From: Paenimyroides aestuarii
GTDB taxonomy: Bacteria; Bacteroidota; Bacteroidia; Flavobacteriales; Flavobacteriaceae
DNA: 64,000 nt
Assembly (NCBI RefSeq): GCF_024628805.1
Contig: NZ_CP102382.1
Span: forward strand, 1,860,001 to 1,924,000
Direction: 5' to 3'
Shown: one piece after another, positions 1 through 9,582 of the stretch
Position numbering within the stretch: position 1 is the first letter of the stretch
How the letters are laid out: every line of letters begins with the position of its first letter
Position numbers and translations under genes: made by a program
The notes under the pieces: model-generated
Seen by the model: only the letters and a program-made list of their open reading frames with translations
Database searches by the model: none
Told to the model about the DNA's origin: nothing

Positions 1-2526
1 TTTTCCAGCGTGTGCTTTGGTCAATACTATGAACAACATTATATAGCTCCAGCACCTTGGCAATATTGGAACAATGCCAACGAAATTGTTATAGGAACTA
101 TAGAACCCAATGTAAATGTGGTAGTACAAGTTAGTAAGAGTGATGGTACTTTGGTTACTACTTTGAATGTCACTGAAAACAACCCAGTTTCGTACATATT
201 TACGGGTGCTTTCACAACTACACCTAAAAACAATTTGAATATTATTGAAAACGATAAAGGATTAATCATAGAGGCTACACATCCTGTAATGGTAAATGTT
301 AGGAATATTGCTTCAGATGCAGTTGGAAGTACTGTGGCTAATATAAAAGGCAATGCATCATTAGTAAGTTTTGGTTCGGAAGGATTGGGGTTGGAATTCA
401 GGGTAGGGTACTATCGAAATTCTGTTCAAGGGTTAAATATGGGAGCACCCGTATATTCAGTTATGGCAACAGAAGATAATACATTGGTTAATTTACCTGC
501 GAGTACTATTTCACTGAATAAAGGACAAAGCTATTTGTTTAACGCTCCTATGGGATCTTTGATAAACGCAGATAAGCCCCTTGTTATGAATACTGGAAAT
601 TATGGAGATACCCCGCAAATTTGTGGAGCAGCAGGTCAAGATGGCGAAGATGGAACATTTGATCAAATTGCACCTCTTCAATCATTAGGAACTAAGTACA
701 TGGTGGTGCGGGGAGAAGGAAGCGTACCAACAATCGCCCAGTCACAACAAGGTTTTGGTTCGGAACAAACTACAATTGTAGCTTCAAAAAACAATACTAT
801 AGTTACCATTCAAAATTTCAATGCAAACGGAACTGTAGCCGGTGCACCATTATCAATGTTTTTAAACACTGGCGATTCCTATACATTTTACCATGGAAAT
901 GGATTAGATTTGTTATCATCATCAATGATTACTTCTGATCAACCTATAATTGTTTACTCAGGAACAGCTGTTGATTGTGAAACCGATATTTCAACTGTTT
1001 TGCCTATTGGAGGTTGCTCAGGATCATTGAATATCCAAACCAAAAAGTTTATAGACTATAATAATGGAAACTTACCCTACTATGGATTTTGCATTATTGA
1101 AAGTAATACGGTTCCGGTTTTTGTGAACGGACAGAATATCGAAGTGCTTACAGGAAATTTGAGAGTACCTATTGGAACCACCGGTTTTTATTTAATTACT
1201 TTTGATAATGTACAAATAAATAATCCAGCCAATCTAATTATCACTTCTACGTTGCCATTAACCTCAAGTTTGGTGCAGCAAGGTGGAGGCTTTTCAATGT
1301 CGGCATTTTTCTCCTCTTTTGGTGAAGCTGCTGATCCTCCCGTGTTTGCAAAAAGAAATAGTGATTGCAGTGTAACATTAGAAGCCGAGGATGGTTACAG
1401 TCAATATGTATGGTATAAAGATGAAATAAATTATCAAACAACAACAAAAAACACTCTTCAAGTAACCCAATCGGGTAGTTATTCTGTACAAGTGATGCGC
1501 GACTGCGGATTATCAAACGTATCTGTAGCTTTAGATGTAGAAATTGAACCATGTTCCGATCTGGAAGTAGTAAAAGAACGCACGTATCAAAAAGATTTGG
1601 ATGTAACTTTCACAATAACCGTTACAAACCGAAATCCACATTTTACTGAACCCAACGCCATTGCCACCGATATACTGCCGCAAGGCTTAGTTTATGTTAA
1701 TTCCACTACAACAAAAGGTGTTTATAACAATACTACTGGTATTTGGAATATAGGTTCATTAGCGCCCAATGAATCGCAAACTTTAGTAATAGATTGCACT
1801 ATTGGATCTTCAGGTGATTATGTAAATACTTCAACAGTTGCTGGGGATTTTGAAGATACAAATACTAAAAATAATAAAGATACAGCAACAGTAGAAGCAT
1901 TAGTTGCAGATCTTGATGCAGTTAAAGATGATTTTAGAGAACTTTACATTCCAAACGATTATTTAGAATATTCAATAAAAGTAACCAATAAAGGACCACA
2001 ACGAGCATTAAATGTACTTGTGAAAGATGAAATGCCACATGCCACAACAGAGATGAGTTGGAGTGGAAATGGCAAATCTGGAACGGGAGATTTGATAGAT
2101 ATAATTAATGCTTTAAACCCTAATGATGTAGTAGAGTATAAGGTTCGTTTAAGAGTACCCGCAGATCATAAAGGTGTCTTTACAAACAGCGTAGATGTTA
2201 GTTCTGAGTATGTAGTTGATCCAAACCCGGTATGTACTAGATGTTCGGATACAGATCTTCCCGAATTTAATATTCCTCGTGGAATTTCTCCTAATGGTGA
2301 TGGGGATAATGATTACCTAGATTTGTCGTACTTCTTTGTGAGTAGAATTGTTATCTTTAATAGATATGGACAAGAAGTATATTCTAAAAATAATTATACG
2401 AATGAATGGTATGGTCAAGACAACAATAATAGAATATTACCATCAGGTACCTATTTTTATACTGCATATATTCTGAATAATCCATACAAAACAGGCTATA
2501 TAGAAGTTATCAGAGAGGTGAGGTAA
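1..2526 (+). CDS. Large T9SS-exported surface protein, 3' part (gliding-motility C-terminal domain)
   Basis: The frame is open to the left edge, so the true start lies outside; a GTG at 10 is merely the first start-like codon. About 840 residues are visible. The first ~450 resemble the IgGFc-binding-type repeats found in Bacteroidota adhesins, with blocks such as ISTVLPIGG. Two DUF11-like beta-sandwich repeats follow, near residues 515-620 (start DLEVVKERTY) and 633-735. The last ~80 residues begin PRGISPNGDGDND, the hallmark of the type B (CHU_C) sorting domain recognised by the type IX secretion system. The protein is therefore probably exported and attached to or released from the cell surface. 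Its substrate is unknown. It ends 14 bases before a broken ferritin gene. Confidence 0.85.
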   Translation, partial: FSSVCFGQYYEQHYIAPAPWQYWNNANEIVIGTIEPNVNVVVQVSKSDGTLVTTLNVTENNPVSYIFTGAFTTTPKNNLNIIENDKGLIIEATHPVMVNVRNIASDAVGSTVANIKGNASLVSFGSEGLGLEFRVGYYRNSVQGLNMGAPVYSVMATEDNTLVNLPASTISLNKGQSYLFNAPMGSLINADKPLVMNTGNYGDTPQICGAAGQDGEDGTFDQIAPLQSLGTKYMVVRGEGSVPTIAQSQQGFGSEQTTIVASKNNTIVTIQNFNANGTVAGAPLSMFLNTGDSYTFYHGNGLDLLSSSMITSDQPIIVYSGTAVDCETDISTVLPIGGCSGSLNIQTKKFIDYNNGNLPYYGFCIIESNTVPVFVNGQNIEVLTGNLRVPIGTTGFYLITFDNVQINNPANLIITSTLPLTSSLVQQGGGFSMSAFFSSFGEAADPPVFAKRNSDCSVTLEAEDGYSQYVWYKDEINYQTTTKNTLQVTQSGSYSVQVMRDCGLSNVSVALDVEIEPCSDLEVVKERTYQKDLDVTFTITVTNRNPHFTEPNAIATDILPQGLVYVNSTTTKGVYNNTTGIWNIGSLAPNESQTLVIDCTIGSSGDYVNTSTVAGDFEDTNTKNNKDTATVEALVADLDAVKDDFRELYIPNDYLEYSIKVTNKGPQRALNVLVKDEMPHATTEMSWSGNGKSGTGDLIDIINALNPNDVVEYKVRLRVPADHKGVFTNSVDVSSEYVVDPNPVCTRCSDTDLPEFNIPRGISPNGDGDNDYLDLSYFFVSRIVIFNRYGQEVYSKNNYTNEWYGQDNNNRILPSGTYFYTAYILNNPYKTGYIEVIREVR

Positions 2527-2540
2527 AAGGTAATTCTATA

Positions 2541-2807
2541 TTGAAACAAGAAATTGAAAACACCACTGCGATTTATAAATTGGTTAAAATGAGCATGGAT
2601 GAAGAGGATTGGGCTTTGTGGAATTTCATGCAATGGTTGGTAGCTGAACAACGCGAAGAAGAGAAATTGGCGTTGGATTTATTAGATAAAGTGAAACTTG
2701 CAGGAGGAGAAAACATGAGTAATACTGCCAAGTTTGAGTTGAACAAGGCTATTGGAGACACCCAGCAAGATTTTCCTATTGCAGATGATGTAAATCCTTT
2801 GCAGTAA
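2541..2807 (+). pseudogene. Ferritin, C-terminal half only
   Basis: This 88-residue frame matches the second half of bacterial ferritin: a helix-C-like start, then WNFMQWLVAEQREEE, equivalent to the helix D iron-ligand motif (E-Q-x-E-E) of FtnA, then LLDKVKLAGG. Helices A and B and their iron ligands are absent and are not found in any upstream frame, because the upstream bases code the end of the surface protein. Full ferritins have about 165-180 residues. The only start is a TTG at 2541 with no obvious promoter. A non-functional remnant is the simplest reading; a translated half-protein cannot be excluded. Confidence 0.65.
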
Positions 2808-2820
2808 GATTAAGAACATA

Positions 2821-2852
2821 AAAAAAACAGAGCTTAACGGCTCTGTTTTTTT
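2821..2852. terminator. Bidirectional intrinsic terminator
   Basis: A-run, 6-bp stem CAGAGC/GCTCTG with loop TTAACG, then a T-run. It serves the ferritin remnant on the plus strand and rny on the minus strand. Confidence 0.85.
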
Positions 2853-2856
2853 ATTC

Positions 2857-4422
2857 TTATTTAGCGATGTTTACTGCTCTTGTTTCCCTAATTACTGTAA
2901 CTTTTACTTGTCCGGGATAGGTCATTTCAGTTTGAATTTTATGCGAAATTTGGAAAGATAAATTAGCAGCCAATTCGTCGGATACTTTTTCACAATCTAC
3001 AATCACGCGCAATTCTCTACCAGCTTGAATTGCGTATGCGTTTTTAATTCCACCAAAGCCATATGCAATATCTTCAAGGTCTTTTAAGCGTTGAATGTAA
3101 GAATCTAAAACTTGTCGGCGAGCACCTGGGCGCGCACCAGAAATAGCATCACATACTTGAATGATTGGGGATATTAATGAATTCATTTCAATTTCGTCGT
3201 GGTGTGCACCAATAGCATTACAAACTTCTGGTTTTTCACCGTGCTTTTCTGCCAATTGCATACCTAATAATGCGTGTGGTAAATCGCTTTCTGTTTCTGG
3301 CACTTTACCAATATCGTGTAATAAACCAGCGCGTTTAGCTAATTTTACGTTTAATCCCAACTCAGCAGCCATTAATCCACACAGTCTGGCAACTTCGCGG
3401 GAGTGGTGCAATAGGTTTTGTCCGTAAGAGGAACGGTATTTCATGCGGCCTACCATTTTTATTAATTCTGGATGCAATCCATGAATACCTAAATCAATAA
3501 CGGTACGTTTTCCGGTTTCAATAATTTCTTCATCGATCTGTTTGGCTGTCTTGGCAACAACTTCTTCAATTCGTGCAGGGTGAATACGCCCATCTGTCAC
3601 CAAACGATGTAGCGACAATCGGGCAATTTCTCTTCTCACCGGATCAAAACATGACAAGATAATTGCTTCGGGCGTGTCATCTACAATGATTTCAACACCT
3701 GTTGCAGCTTCTAAAGCCCGAATATTTCTACCTTCACGACCAATAATACGTCCTTTCACATCGTCTGATTCTATATTGAAAACCGACACACAGTTTTCAA
3801 TTGCTTCTTCAGTTCCAACGCGTTGAATGGTATTGATAATGATTTTTCGAGCTTCTTGCTGAGCAGTCATCTTGGCTTCTTCCACCGTGTCTTGAATATA
3901 TGCCATTGCCTGAGTTTTTGCTTCGGCTTTCAAGCTTTCTACTAACTGCAATCGGGCTTCATCTGCTGTTAAACCGGCAATTTGTTCCAATTTTTCAACC
4001 TGAATGCGGTGTAGTTTTTCTGTTTCTTCTTGTTTTTTTTCTAACGATTGCAATTTGGCTTCGTATTCTTTGATGCTTTTTTCGCTTTCATCGGCAGCTT
4101 TTTTAGCACGATTTAATTCGTTAGAAATTTGTGATTCTTTATCGCGTGTTCTTTTTTCGGCTTCGGCTATTTTTTTATCGCGCGATAAAATGATTTGTTC
4201 GTGTTCTGATTTTAATTCAATGAACTTTTCTTTGGCTTGAAGGATTTTGTCTTTTTTAATGGTTTCTCCTTCGGCACGAGCGTCTTTTAAAATGCCCTTG
4301 GCTTCGTTTTTCGCATTTTTTATTATAGAGGATGCATTGTTCTTTTCAAGATATTTTGCTATTGCAAAACCAATTACGGCACCAACTATAATTGCACTAA
4401 TAATAAATATTGTTGTTTCCAT
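2857..4422 (-). CDS. rny: Ribonuclease Y
   Basis: 521 residues, the usual length. It is a membrane-anchored endoribonuclease that starts mRNA decay. The N-terminus has one membrane segment (about residues 4-24), followed by a long charged coiled coil to about 200. The KH RNA-binding domain carries [15 protein letters not shown] near 225, and the HD phosphohydrolase domain has HHSREVARL and the metal-binding LLHDIGK near 340-375. The C-terminal conserved tail is complete. The gene lies downstream of the 6S-type RNA and zapA on the same strand. Confidence 0.97.
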   Translation of the reverse strand: METTIFIISAIIVGAVIGFAIAKYLEKNNASSIIKNAKNEAKGILKDARAEGETIKKDKILQAKEKFIELKSEHEQIILSRDKKIAEAEKRTRDKESQISNELNRAKKAADESEKSIKEYEAKLQSLEKKQEETEKLHRIQVEKLEQIAGLTADEARLQLVESLKAEAKTQAMAYIQDTVEEAKMTAQQEARKIIINTIQRVGTEEAIENCVSVFNIESDDVKGRIIGREGRNIRALEAATGVEIIVDDTPEAIILSCFDPVRREIARLSLHRLVTDGRIHPARIEEVVAKTAKQIDEEIIETGKRTVIDLGIHGLHPELIKMVGRMKYRSSYGQNLLHHSREVARLCGLMAAELGLNVKLAKRAGLLHDIGKVPETESDLPHALLGMQLAEKHGEKPEVCNAIGAHHDEIEMNSLISPIIQVCDAISGARPGARRQVLDSYIQRLKDLEDIAYGFGGIKNAYAIQAGRELRVIVDCEKVSDELAANLSFQISHKIQTEMTYPGQVKVTVIRETRAVNIAK

Positions 4423-4445
4423 TTATGTGTAAATAGTTAATAAAA

Positions 4446-4605
4446 AAAGCCCACATTAGAAGAGTTGCATAAACTCTAGAAAACAAGTTTTGAGCTATCT
4501 TATCGTTCAAGGATCCATTCAAAGATGGCATGCTATAGTGATAATGCTTCGCCCATTTTAATTTGTTAGTGTTGAGTTTATCAAACAGAAGCTAATGTGA
4601 GCAGT
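4446..4605 (-). ncRNA. ssrS: 6S RNA (ssrS, 6S-Flavo type)
   Basis: The 195-base gap between zapA and rny has no frame, but on the minus strand it folds as one long rod. GCTCACATTAG at its 5' side (plus-strand 4592-4602) pairs with CTAATGTGGGC at its 3' side (4449-4459), 11 bp with a single G-U. The interior is roughly complementary with a central open part. Downstream of zapA is the classical location of 6S RNA, and flavobacteria have a described 6S family. 6S RNA mimics an open promoter and binds RNA polymerase. The identification rests on position and closing stem; exact ends are estimates. Confidence 0.7.
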
Positions 4606-4632
4606 AATTTTCAAACCTAAAAAATTAGGTTG

Positions 4633-4938
4633 TTACTTTATATGATGTTTTAATAAAATAGTGTCTAAACTATTGTTAAATTCCATTAATTTTTCTTTAG
4701 AATCTTCTAAACCTTCTTCGTTTTGTATTCTATTTTGTTCTACTTGCGAAGCAAATTGTAATGCACAAAATGCCAAAACATCTTGTTTATCGCGCATTGC
4801 AAAATTTTCTTCAAGTTGCAGTGTCATTGCTTCTATCTTCTTAACAGCAGCTCGTATGCCCTCTTCTTGGTCGGGCGTAACCGTTAACGGATATACGCGA
4901 TCTGCAATAGAAACTTTTATTTTTAGTTTTTCTTCCAT
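4633..4938 (-). CDS. zapA: Cell division protein ZapA
   Basis: 101 residues. ZapA binds FtsZ and stabilises the Z-ring. The N-terminal globular part is typical (KIKVSIADRVYPLTV), followed by a helical dimerisation segment with FCALQFASQVE and an acidic coiled coil. The gene lies 9 bases after the coiled-coil gene on the same strand, giving a likely two-gene operon followed by 6S RNA. Confidence 0.92.
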   Translation of the reverse strand: MEEKLKIKVSIADRVYPLTVTPDQEEGIRAAVKKIEAMTLQLEENFAMRDKQDVLAFCALQFASQVEQNRIQNEEGLEDSKEKLMEFNNSLDTILLKHHIK

Positions 4939-4947
4939 ATCCGTTAA

Positions 4948-5247
4948 TTAATCAGTTGTGTGCGTTAATTGTGATATGCAATGATCTATCTCTCGAACTA
5001 ATGAATTTATCTTTAGTTTTGTTTCTTTTTTAAAATCTTCACTGCCCAACAACGAATTTGCAATTTTTAATTGATCATACTTTTCTTGTAAGCCCATATA
5101 TTTTTCTTGCAAATCGTTTTGCTGTGTTTGTTGTTGCAAAAGTTCGCTTTTTAAAGCTTCATTTTCTTTTACAACTTTTTCCAAATGCTGTACAAGTTTG
5201 TTTAACTTCGTTTCAACCGCTTTGGTTAGGTCACTTAGCTTTTCCAT
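4948..5247 (-). CDS. Small coiled-coil protein upstream of ZapA (ZapB-like)
   Basis: 99 residues, almost entirely coiled coil: heptad-rich from residue 5 to 70 with a Q-rich stretch (LLQQQTQQND), then a short basic segment and VREIDHCISQL. It has no signal peptide or membrane segment. Position directly before zapA and the coiled-coil character suggest a cell-division partner comparable to ZapB. That role is inference; sequence identity to ZapB is not evident. Confidence 0.7.
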   Translation of the reverse strand: MEKLSDLTKAVETKLNKLVQHLEKVVKENEALKSELLQQQTQQNDLQEKYMGLQEKYDQLKIANSLLGSEDFKKETKLKINSLVREIDHCISQLTHTTD

Positions 5248-5269
5248 TTATAGAGCATTCTAATTTATA

Positions 5270-5277
5270 CAAAAATA
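5270..5277 (-). promoter_or_regulatory. Promoter -7 element for the zapB-like/zapA operon
   Basis: On the minus strand TATTTTTG matches the Bacteroidota -7 consensus TAnnTTTG, 23 bases before the start of the coiled-coil gene. No good -33 TTTG was seen at the usual distance. Confidence 0.45.
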
Positions 5278-5403
5278 CAATTCTTTAACCGAAAGTAAAA
5301 AAAAAATTGCAATTAATCGCATATTCGAGCCGATATTTTTTTTTGATTTTTATTTTGTGGTATTCGTTTTTTTGGTATCTTCTTCTTAATTAAATTTTTA
5401 AGT

Positions 5404-7074
5404 ATGATTTACCGATTTTTGTTTTTTGCACTGCTTTGTTGGAATAGTTTCGCGCAAACGAATACAATTACAGAGTTCAGTCCGCCGATTAAAATTCCAC
5501 TATTGGTTGCGGGTACTTTTGGTGAGTTGCGTCCGAATCATTTTCATGCAGGTATCGATTTTACGGCTAACTATAAAATTGGCGATCCCATTTTTGCTCC
5601 TGCAGACGGTGTGGTAAACCGAATTAAAGTGAGTAGTTTTGGCTATGGAAAGGCATTGTATGTGAAACACAATAACGGTTATACCACTGTTTACGGGCAT
5701 TTGAATGCATACGGACACGATATTGCAAATTATGTAAACAAGCATCATTATGAGTTGAAACAATTTGAAATGGAATTGTTTCCATTGGCAAGCGAACTAC
5801 CTGTAAAAAAAGGCGATATCATTGGCTATATTGGAAATACGGGCGGTTCGGGTGGTCCGCATTTGCACTACGAAATTCGCAACACACGAACAGAACATAT
5901 TTTAAATCCGTTGGTTTTTTCATTAAAAGAAGCTGTTACCGATACCGAGCAACCTATCATAAACGGTGTTTTTGTTTATCCGCTGACCAATGAAACAATA
6001 ATTAACAACTCCCATTCGTTTTTTGAAGTAGGATTAAATAAAGTGAATAACACCTATCGAAGTGAAACCATTCAAGCAAAAGGAGTGATTGGTTTTGGCA
6101 TCAATACGCACGACACTCAAAATAAAAGCCGAGGCAAAAACGGAGTTTATAAATTGGTTACTTTTTTGAATGGATCAAAGTATTTTGAAGTGGTTTTCGA
6201 TGAGTTTTCTTTTGATGAATCTAAATATCTAAATGAATATATTGATTATAAATATTACCAGCAATCGGGCAATAGAATTCAAAAATTATTTATTTTAAAT
6301 GAATTGCCCTTAAATTTAATCAAAACCCAAAAAAACAATGGAAAGATTTTGGTTGATGGTGCTCAAGATTTGAATTTTAAAATTGAAGTTTTTGATGTGC
6401 ATAACAACAAACAAACTATTGAAATTCCTATTAAATATCACGATTATGAACTTGTGGCACAACCACAACCAGAGGGAAAATATATAGATTATTTGAAAGA
6501 TTATGTTTTTCAGGATAAAAATGTGTCAGTTGAATGGGATGCACGTACTTTTTTTGAAGATGTGTACCTAAAAATCGATTTTATTGAAAATGGATTGGTG
6601 CTGCATAAAGACGAATATGCTTTGCAAAAAAACATCAACATAAAAATCATCCTGCCAGAAGATTATCCCAATAAAGATCAAACTTTTATTGGGAAAGTGG
6701 ATGGGAAAAAAATCAAGTTTTTTGATACATGGAAGCGCGAGAATGATTTTCGTATTCGTACAAAAGAATTGGGAACGTATCAATTGGTTACAGACACAGA
6801 AAAACCAATTGTTCATTTTTTAAACAACCAAAGCGAATTTTCGGTCAATGATAATTTAGTTTTTGAAATTGAAGATAAACTTTCGGGAATTGGAACTTTT
6901 AACGGATATTTGAACAATGAATGGATTTTATTGGAATATGATTACAAAACAAAAAAAATAATTCATAAATTAAGCGATAAAAAATTTAATAGCGGTAGCA
7001 ATACTTTGCGATTGGAAGTTGCCGACCGTGTTGGAAATAATACTACATTTGAACAAACAATTGTGGTGAATTAA
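5404..7074 (+). CDS. M23 family metallopeptidase (secreted)
   Basis: 556 residues. A signal peptide (residues 1-17, ending NSFAQ) is followed at once by the LytM/M23 domain. Zinc and active-site motifs are present: HFHAGIDF (HxxxD) near residue 46 and HLHYEI near 153, with the GGSGGPHLH block just before. M23 enzymes cut peptide cross-links in peptidoglycan. The remaining 390 residues look like beta-sandwich domains typical of the flavobacterial long form. It lies 10 bases before a TonB-dependent receptor gene, a frequent pairing suggesting co-expression. Confidence 0.93.
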   Translation: MIYRFLFFALLCWNSFAQTNTITEFSPPIKIPLLVAGTFGELRPNHFHAGIDFTANYKIGDPIFAPADGVVNRIKVSSFGYGKALYVKHNNGYTTVYGHLNAYGHDIANYVNKHHYELKQFEMELFPLASELPVKKGDIIGYIGNTGGSGGPHLHYEIRNTRTEHILNPLVFSLKEAVTDTEQPIINGVFVYPLTNETIINNSHSFFEVGLNKVNNTYRSETIQAKGVIGFGINTHDTQNKSRGKNGVYKLVTFLNGSKYFEVVFDEFSFDESKYLNEYIDYKYYQQSGNRIQKLFILNELPLNLIKTQKNNGKILVDGAQDLNFKIEVFDVHNNKQTIEIPIKYHDYELVAQPQPEGKYIDYLKDYVFQDKNVSVEWDARTFFEDVYLKIDFIENGLVLHKDEYALQKNINIKIILPEDYPNKDQTFIGKVDGKKIKFFDTWKRENDFRIRTKELGTYQLVTDTEKPIVHFLNNQSEFSVNDNLVFEIEDKLSGIGTFNGYLNNEWILLEYDYKTKKIIHKLSDKKFNSGSNTLRLEVADRVGNNTTFEQTIVVN

Positions 7075-7084
7075 ATAAGATATT

Positions 7085-9541
7085 TTGAAAAAAAACCTAT
7101 ACAGTATTTTGTTTGCGTTGCTTTGTGCAAGCGGTTTTTCACAAACGGCTCAGATTAAAGGAGTTGTGTTGAATGATCAAGATTTTCCTATAAAAAATGT
7201 GATGGTGCAAGCGCAAAACAAGCAAGTTTATACCAATGCCAACGGATTTTATTATATGGATGTTGAAGCGGGCAATGACATCACTATTCAATTTCAAGCA
7301 GAAAATTATCAACCAGTAACATATATAGAATCGGTAGCAGCTAATCAATCTTTTGAGCTTAATATCCGTTTAAGTCCAGCCGCAGAAGAGTTGAAAGAAC
7401 TTGTAATTGATTCTAATTTAAGAAAGCGATTTGAAGGTACAACCGTTATATCGCCCGATGTGATTCGGAAAATTCCTGGGGCAAATGCAGGTGTGGAAAA
7501 TCTTTTGAAAACCTTGCCCGGAGTTTATTCAAACAATGAATTGTCAACACAATATGCAGTTCGTGGGGGAAATTACGACGAAAACTTAGTATATGTAAAC
7601 GAGATAGAAGTATATCGTCCGTTTTTAGTTCGATCGGGTCAGCAGGAAGGATTGAGCTTTACAAATACCTCAATGACCGATAAAGTAGATTTTTCATCCG
7701 GAGGATTTCAATCAAAATACGGCGATAAAATGTCATCTGTTTTAGACATCACCTACCGCAAACCATCACAATTTGGAGGCTCGTTTGATGCCAGTATTTT
7801 GGGAGGCGGTCTTACGGTGGATCTTGCTTCAAAAAATAAAAAATGGACGGCGATTACCGGAGTGCGCTACCGAAACAATGCATTGTTGGTAAAATCACAA
7901 GATGTGGATGTAGATTTCACACCTCGTTTTTTAGACGCGCAATCGCTCATAACTTTTCAACCAACAGCAAAATGGGAGTGGAGTTTGTTGCTAAATGCAT
8001 CGAGCAATGTGTATGAATATACGCCGCTCTTTAAACGAACCAAGTTTGGAACCATTCAAGATGCTAAAGAATTACAAGTGCGTTATCAAGGAGGTGAAAT
8101 AGACCGATACCAAACATATTTTGGTGCTTTGAAAGGTGTTTTTAAACCGAATTTGCAAAACAGCTACACCCTAATAGCATCGGCATATCATACAAAAGAA
8201 GAAGAATATTACGACATTTGGGGAAGCTATGCATTGGGCAATGTGAGTGGAGATTTAGGTGGAAATGCCGGCGAAGTGGAATATACGGTAGGTTTAGGGT
8301 CGCAGTTGAATCACGGTAGAAATAATTACGATGCATTCATAGTTAGTGCCGAAATGAAAGGACAACACAAGTTAGACGAAACCGAGATAGAGTGGGGTGT
8401 GCGTTATGTGAGCGAAGACATCCGCGACCGTTTATTGGAATGGGAAGTGATTGATTCAGCAGGGTTTTCATTAGCAAATCCTTATTTTTCAACACCTAAC
8501 AACCAACCTTATGAACCTTATCAAGGCGAATTAGTGCCTTTTCAAAACGTTCGTGCTACTAATTTTGTAACAATTAACCGCTTAAATGGTTTTGCACAAT
8601 GGAACAAAAGAGGAACTATTGGGAAACATGAAACATTTCTAAATTTTGGCGTGCGTGCACATTATTGGAACGTTGCTGCAGAAGGATACGAAACCTCTAA
8701 AGGTCAAATTACAGTAAGTCCGCGTGCACAGTTTGCTATAAAACCGGATTGGGAAACCGATATGGTGTTTCGTTTGTCAGGTGGTTTGTATCATCAACCG
8801 CCAAGTTATCGAGAATTGCGCGCAATGGATGGATCTATTCGTCCAAACGTAAAAGCCCAGCAATCCATTCATGTGGTTTTGTCGAATGATTATAGTTTCA
8901 AAATAAAAAGTACTCCGTTTAAATTGTTTACGGAATTGTACTATAAAGACCTTTCCAACGTAAATACCTATACGTTAGAAAATGTAAGAATCAGATACAG
9001 AGCCGATAACAATGCAAAGGCGTATGTTTACGGAGCAGATGTGCGGATAAACGGAGAAATTGTTCCCGGAATTGAATCTTGGTTTTCTGTTGGATATTTA
9101 AAAACCGAAGAAAATTATAACAATCGAGGTTTTATTGCCCGCCCAACCGATCAACGCTTAAAATTGGGATTAATGTTTCAAGACTATATGCCTGCCATTC
9201 CCAACTTAAAATTGTATTTGAATCAGGTGTACAACACCCCATTGCCGGGCGGATCGCCCTCGTATGTAGATCCGTATGATTATCAATTGCGTTTGAAAAA
9301 TTATATGCGAAGCGATGCTGGTTTTTCGTATATTTTTAAAGATCAAACATTTAACTCTAATAAAAAATGGTTGCAACCTTTTAAAGAAGTGGCTGTTGGT
9401 TTTGAAATTTACAATTTGTTCAACAATGAAAATGCCATCACCAACACTTGGGTGCGCGATGTATATTCAAAAGTAATGTATGCCATACCAAACCGTATGA
9501 CTATGCGTACGTTTAATTTAAAACTAAATATGAGTTGGTAA
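7085..9541 (+). CDS. TonB-dependent outer-membrane receptor
   Basis: 818 residues from a TTG start followed by a lysine-rich signal peptide ending GFSQ. Residues ~22-105 form a carboxypeptidase-regulatory-like domain, ~115-225 the plug (NLLKTLPGVYSNNELS, then AVRGGNYDENLVYVNEIEV), and the rest the beta-barrel, ending in an aromatic residue (NLKLNMSW). There is no SusD partner, so this is not a polysaccharide-utilisation pair. The substrate is unknown. It probably shares a transcript with the preceding M23 gene. Confidence 0.93.
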   Translation: MKKNLYSILFALLCASGFSQTAQIKGVVLNDQDFPIKNVMVQAQNKQVYTNANGFYYMDVEAGNDITIQFQAENYQPVTYIESVAANQSFELNIRLSPAAEELKELVIDSNLRKRFEGTTVISPDVIRKIPGANAGVENLLKTLPGVYSNNELSTQYAVRGGNYDENLVYVNEIEVYRPFLVRSGQQEGLSFTNTSMTDKVDFSSGGFQSKYGDKMSSVLDITYRKPSQFGGSFDASILGGGLTVDLASKNKKWTAITGVRYRNNALLVKSQDVDVDFTPRFLDAQSLITFQPTAKWEWSLLLNASSNVYEYTPLFKRTKFGTIQDAKELQVRYQGGEIDRYQTYFGALKGVFKPNLQNSYTLIASAYHTKEEEYYDIWGSYALGNVSGDLGGNAGEVEYTVGLGSQLNHGRNNYDAFIVSAEMKGQHKLDETEIEWGVRYVSEDIRDRLLEWEVIDSAGFSLANPYFSTPNNQPYEPYQGELVPFQNVRATNFVTINRLNGFAQWNKRGTIGKHETFLNFGVRAHYWNVAAEGYETSKGQITVSPRAQFAIKPDWETDMVFRLSGGLYHQPPSYRELRAMDGSIRPNVKAQQSIHVVLSNDYSFKIKSTPFKLFTELYYKDLSNVNTYTLENVRIRYRADNNAKAYVYGADVRINGEIVPGIESWFSVGYLKTEENYNNRGFIARPTDQRLKLGLMFQDYMPAIPNLKLYLNQVYNTPLPGGSPSYVDPYDYQLRLKNYMRSDAGFSYIFKDQTFNSNKKWLQPFKEVAVGFEIYNLFNNENAITNTWVRDVYSKVMYAIPNRMTMRTFNLKLNMSW

Positions 9542-9564
9542 CACTTTAAAAATATGTATATTTG
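9535..9564 (+). promoter_or_regulatory. Promoter for the EF-hand lipoprotein
   Basis: TTG (9535-9537), 19 bases, then TATATTTG (9557-9564), an exact TAnnTTTG. A TTG in the lipoprotein frame at 9562 lies inside this element, so the ATG at 9583 is the better start. Confidence 0.55.
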
Positions 9565-9582
9565 AACGAAGATTTAAAGCTT

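Noticed and set aside
4614..4631. AACCTAA/TTAGGTT hairpin as a zapA terminator
   Set aside because: It lacks a T-run on the minus strand, and transcription likely continues into the 6S region.
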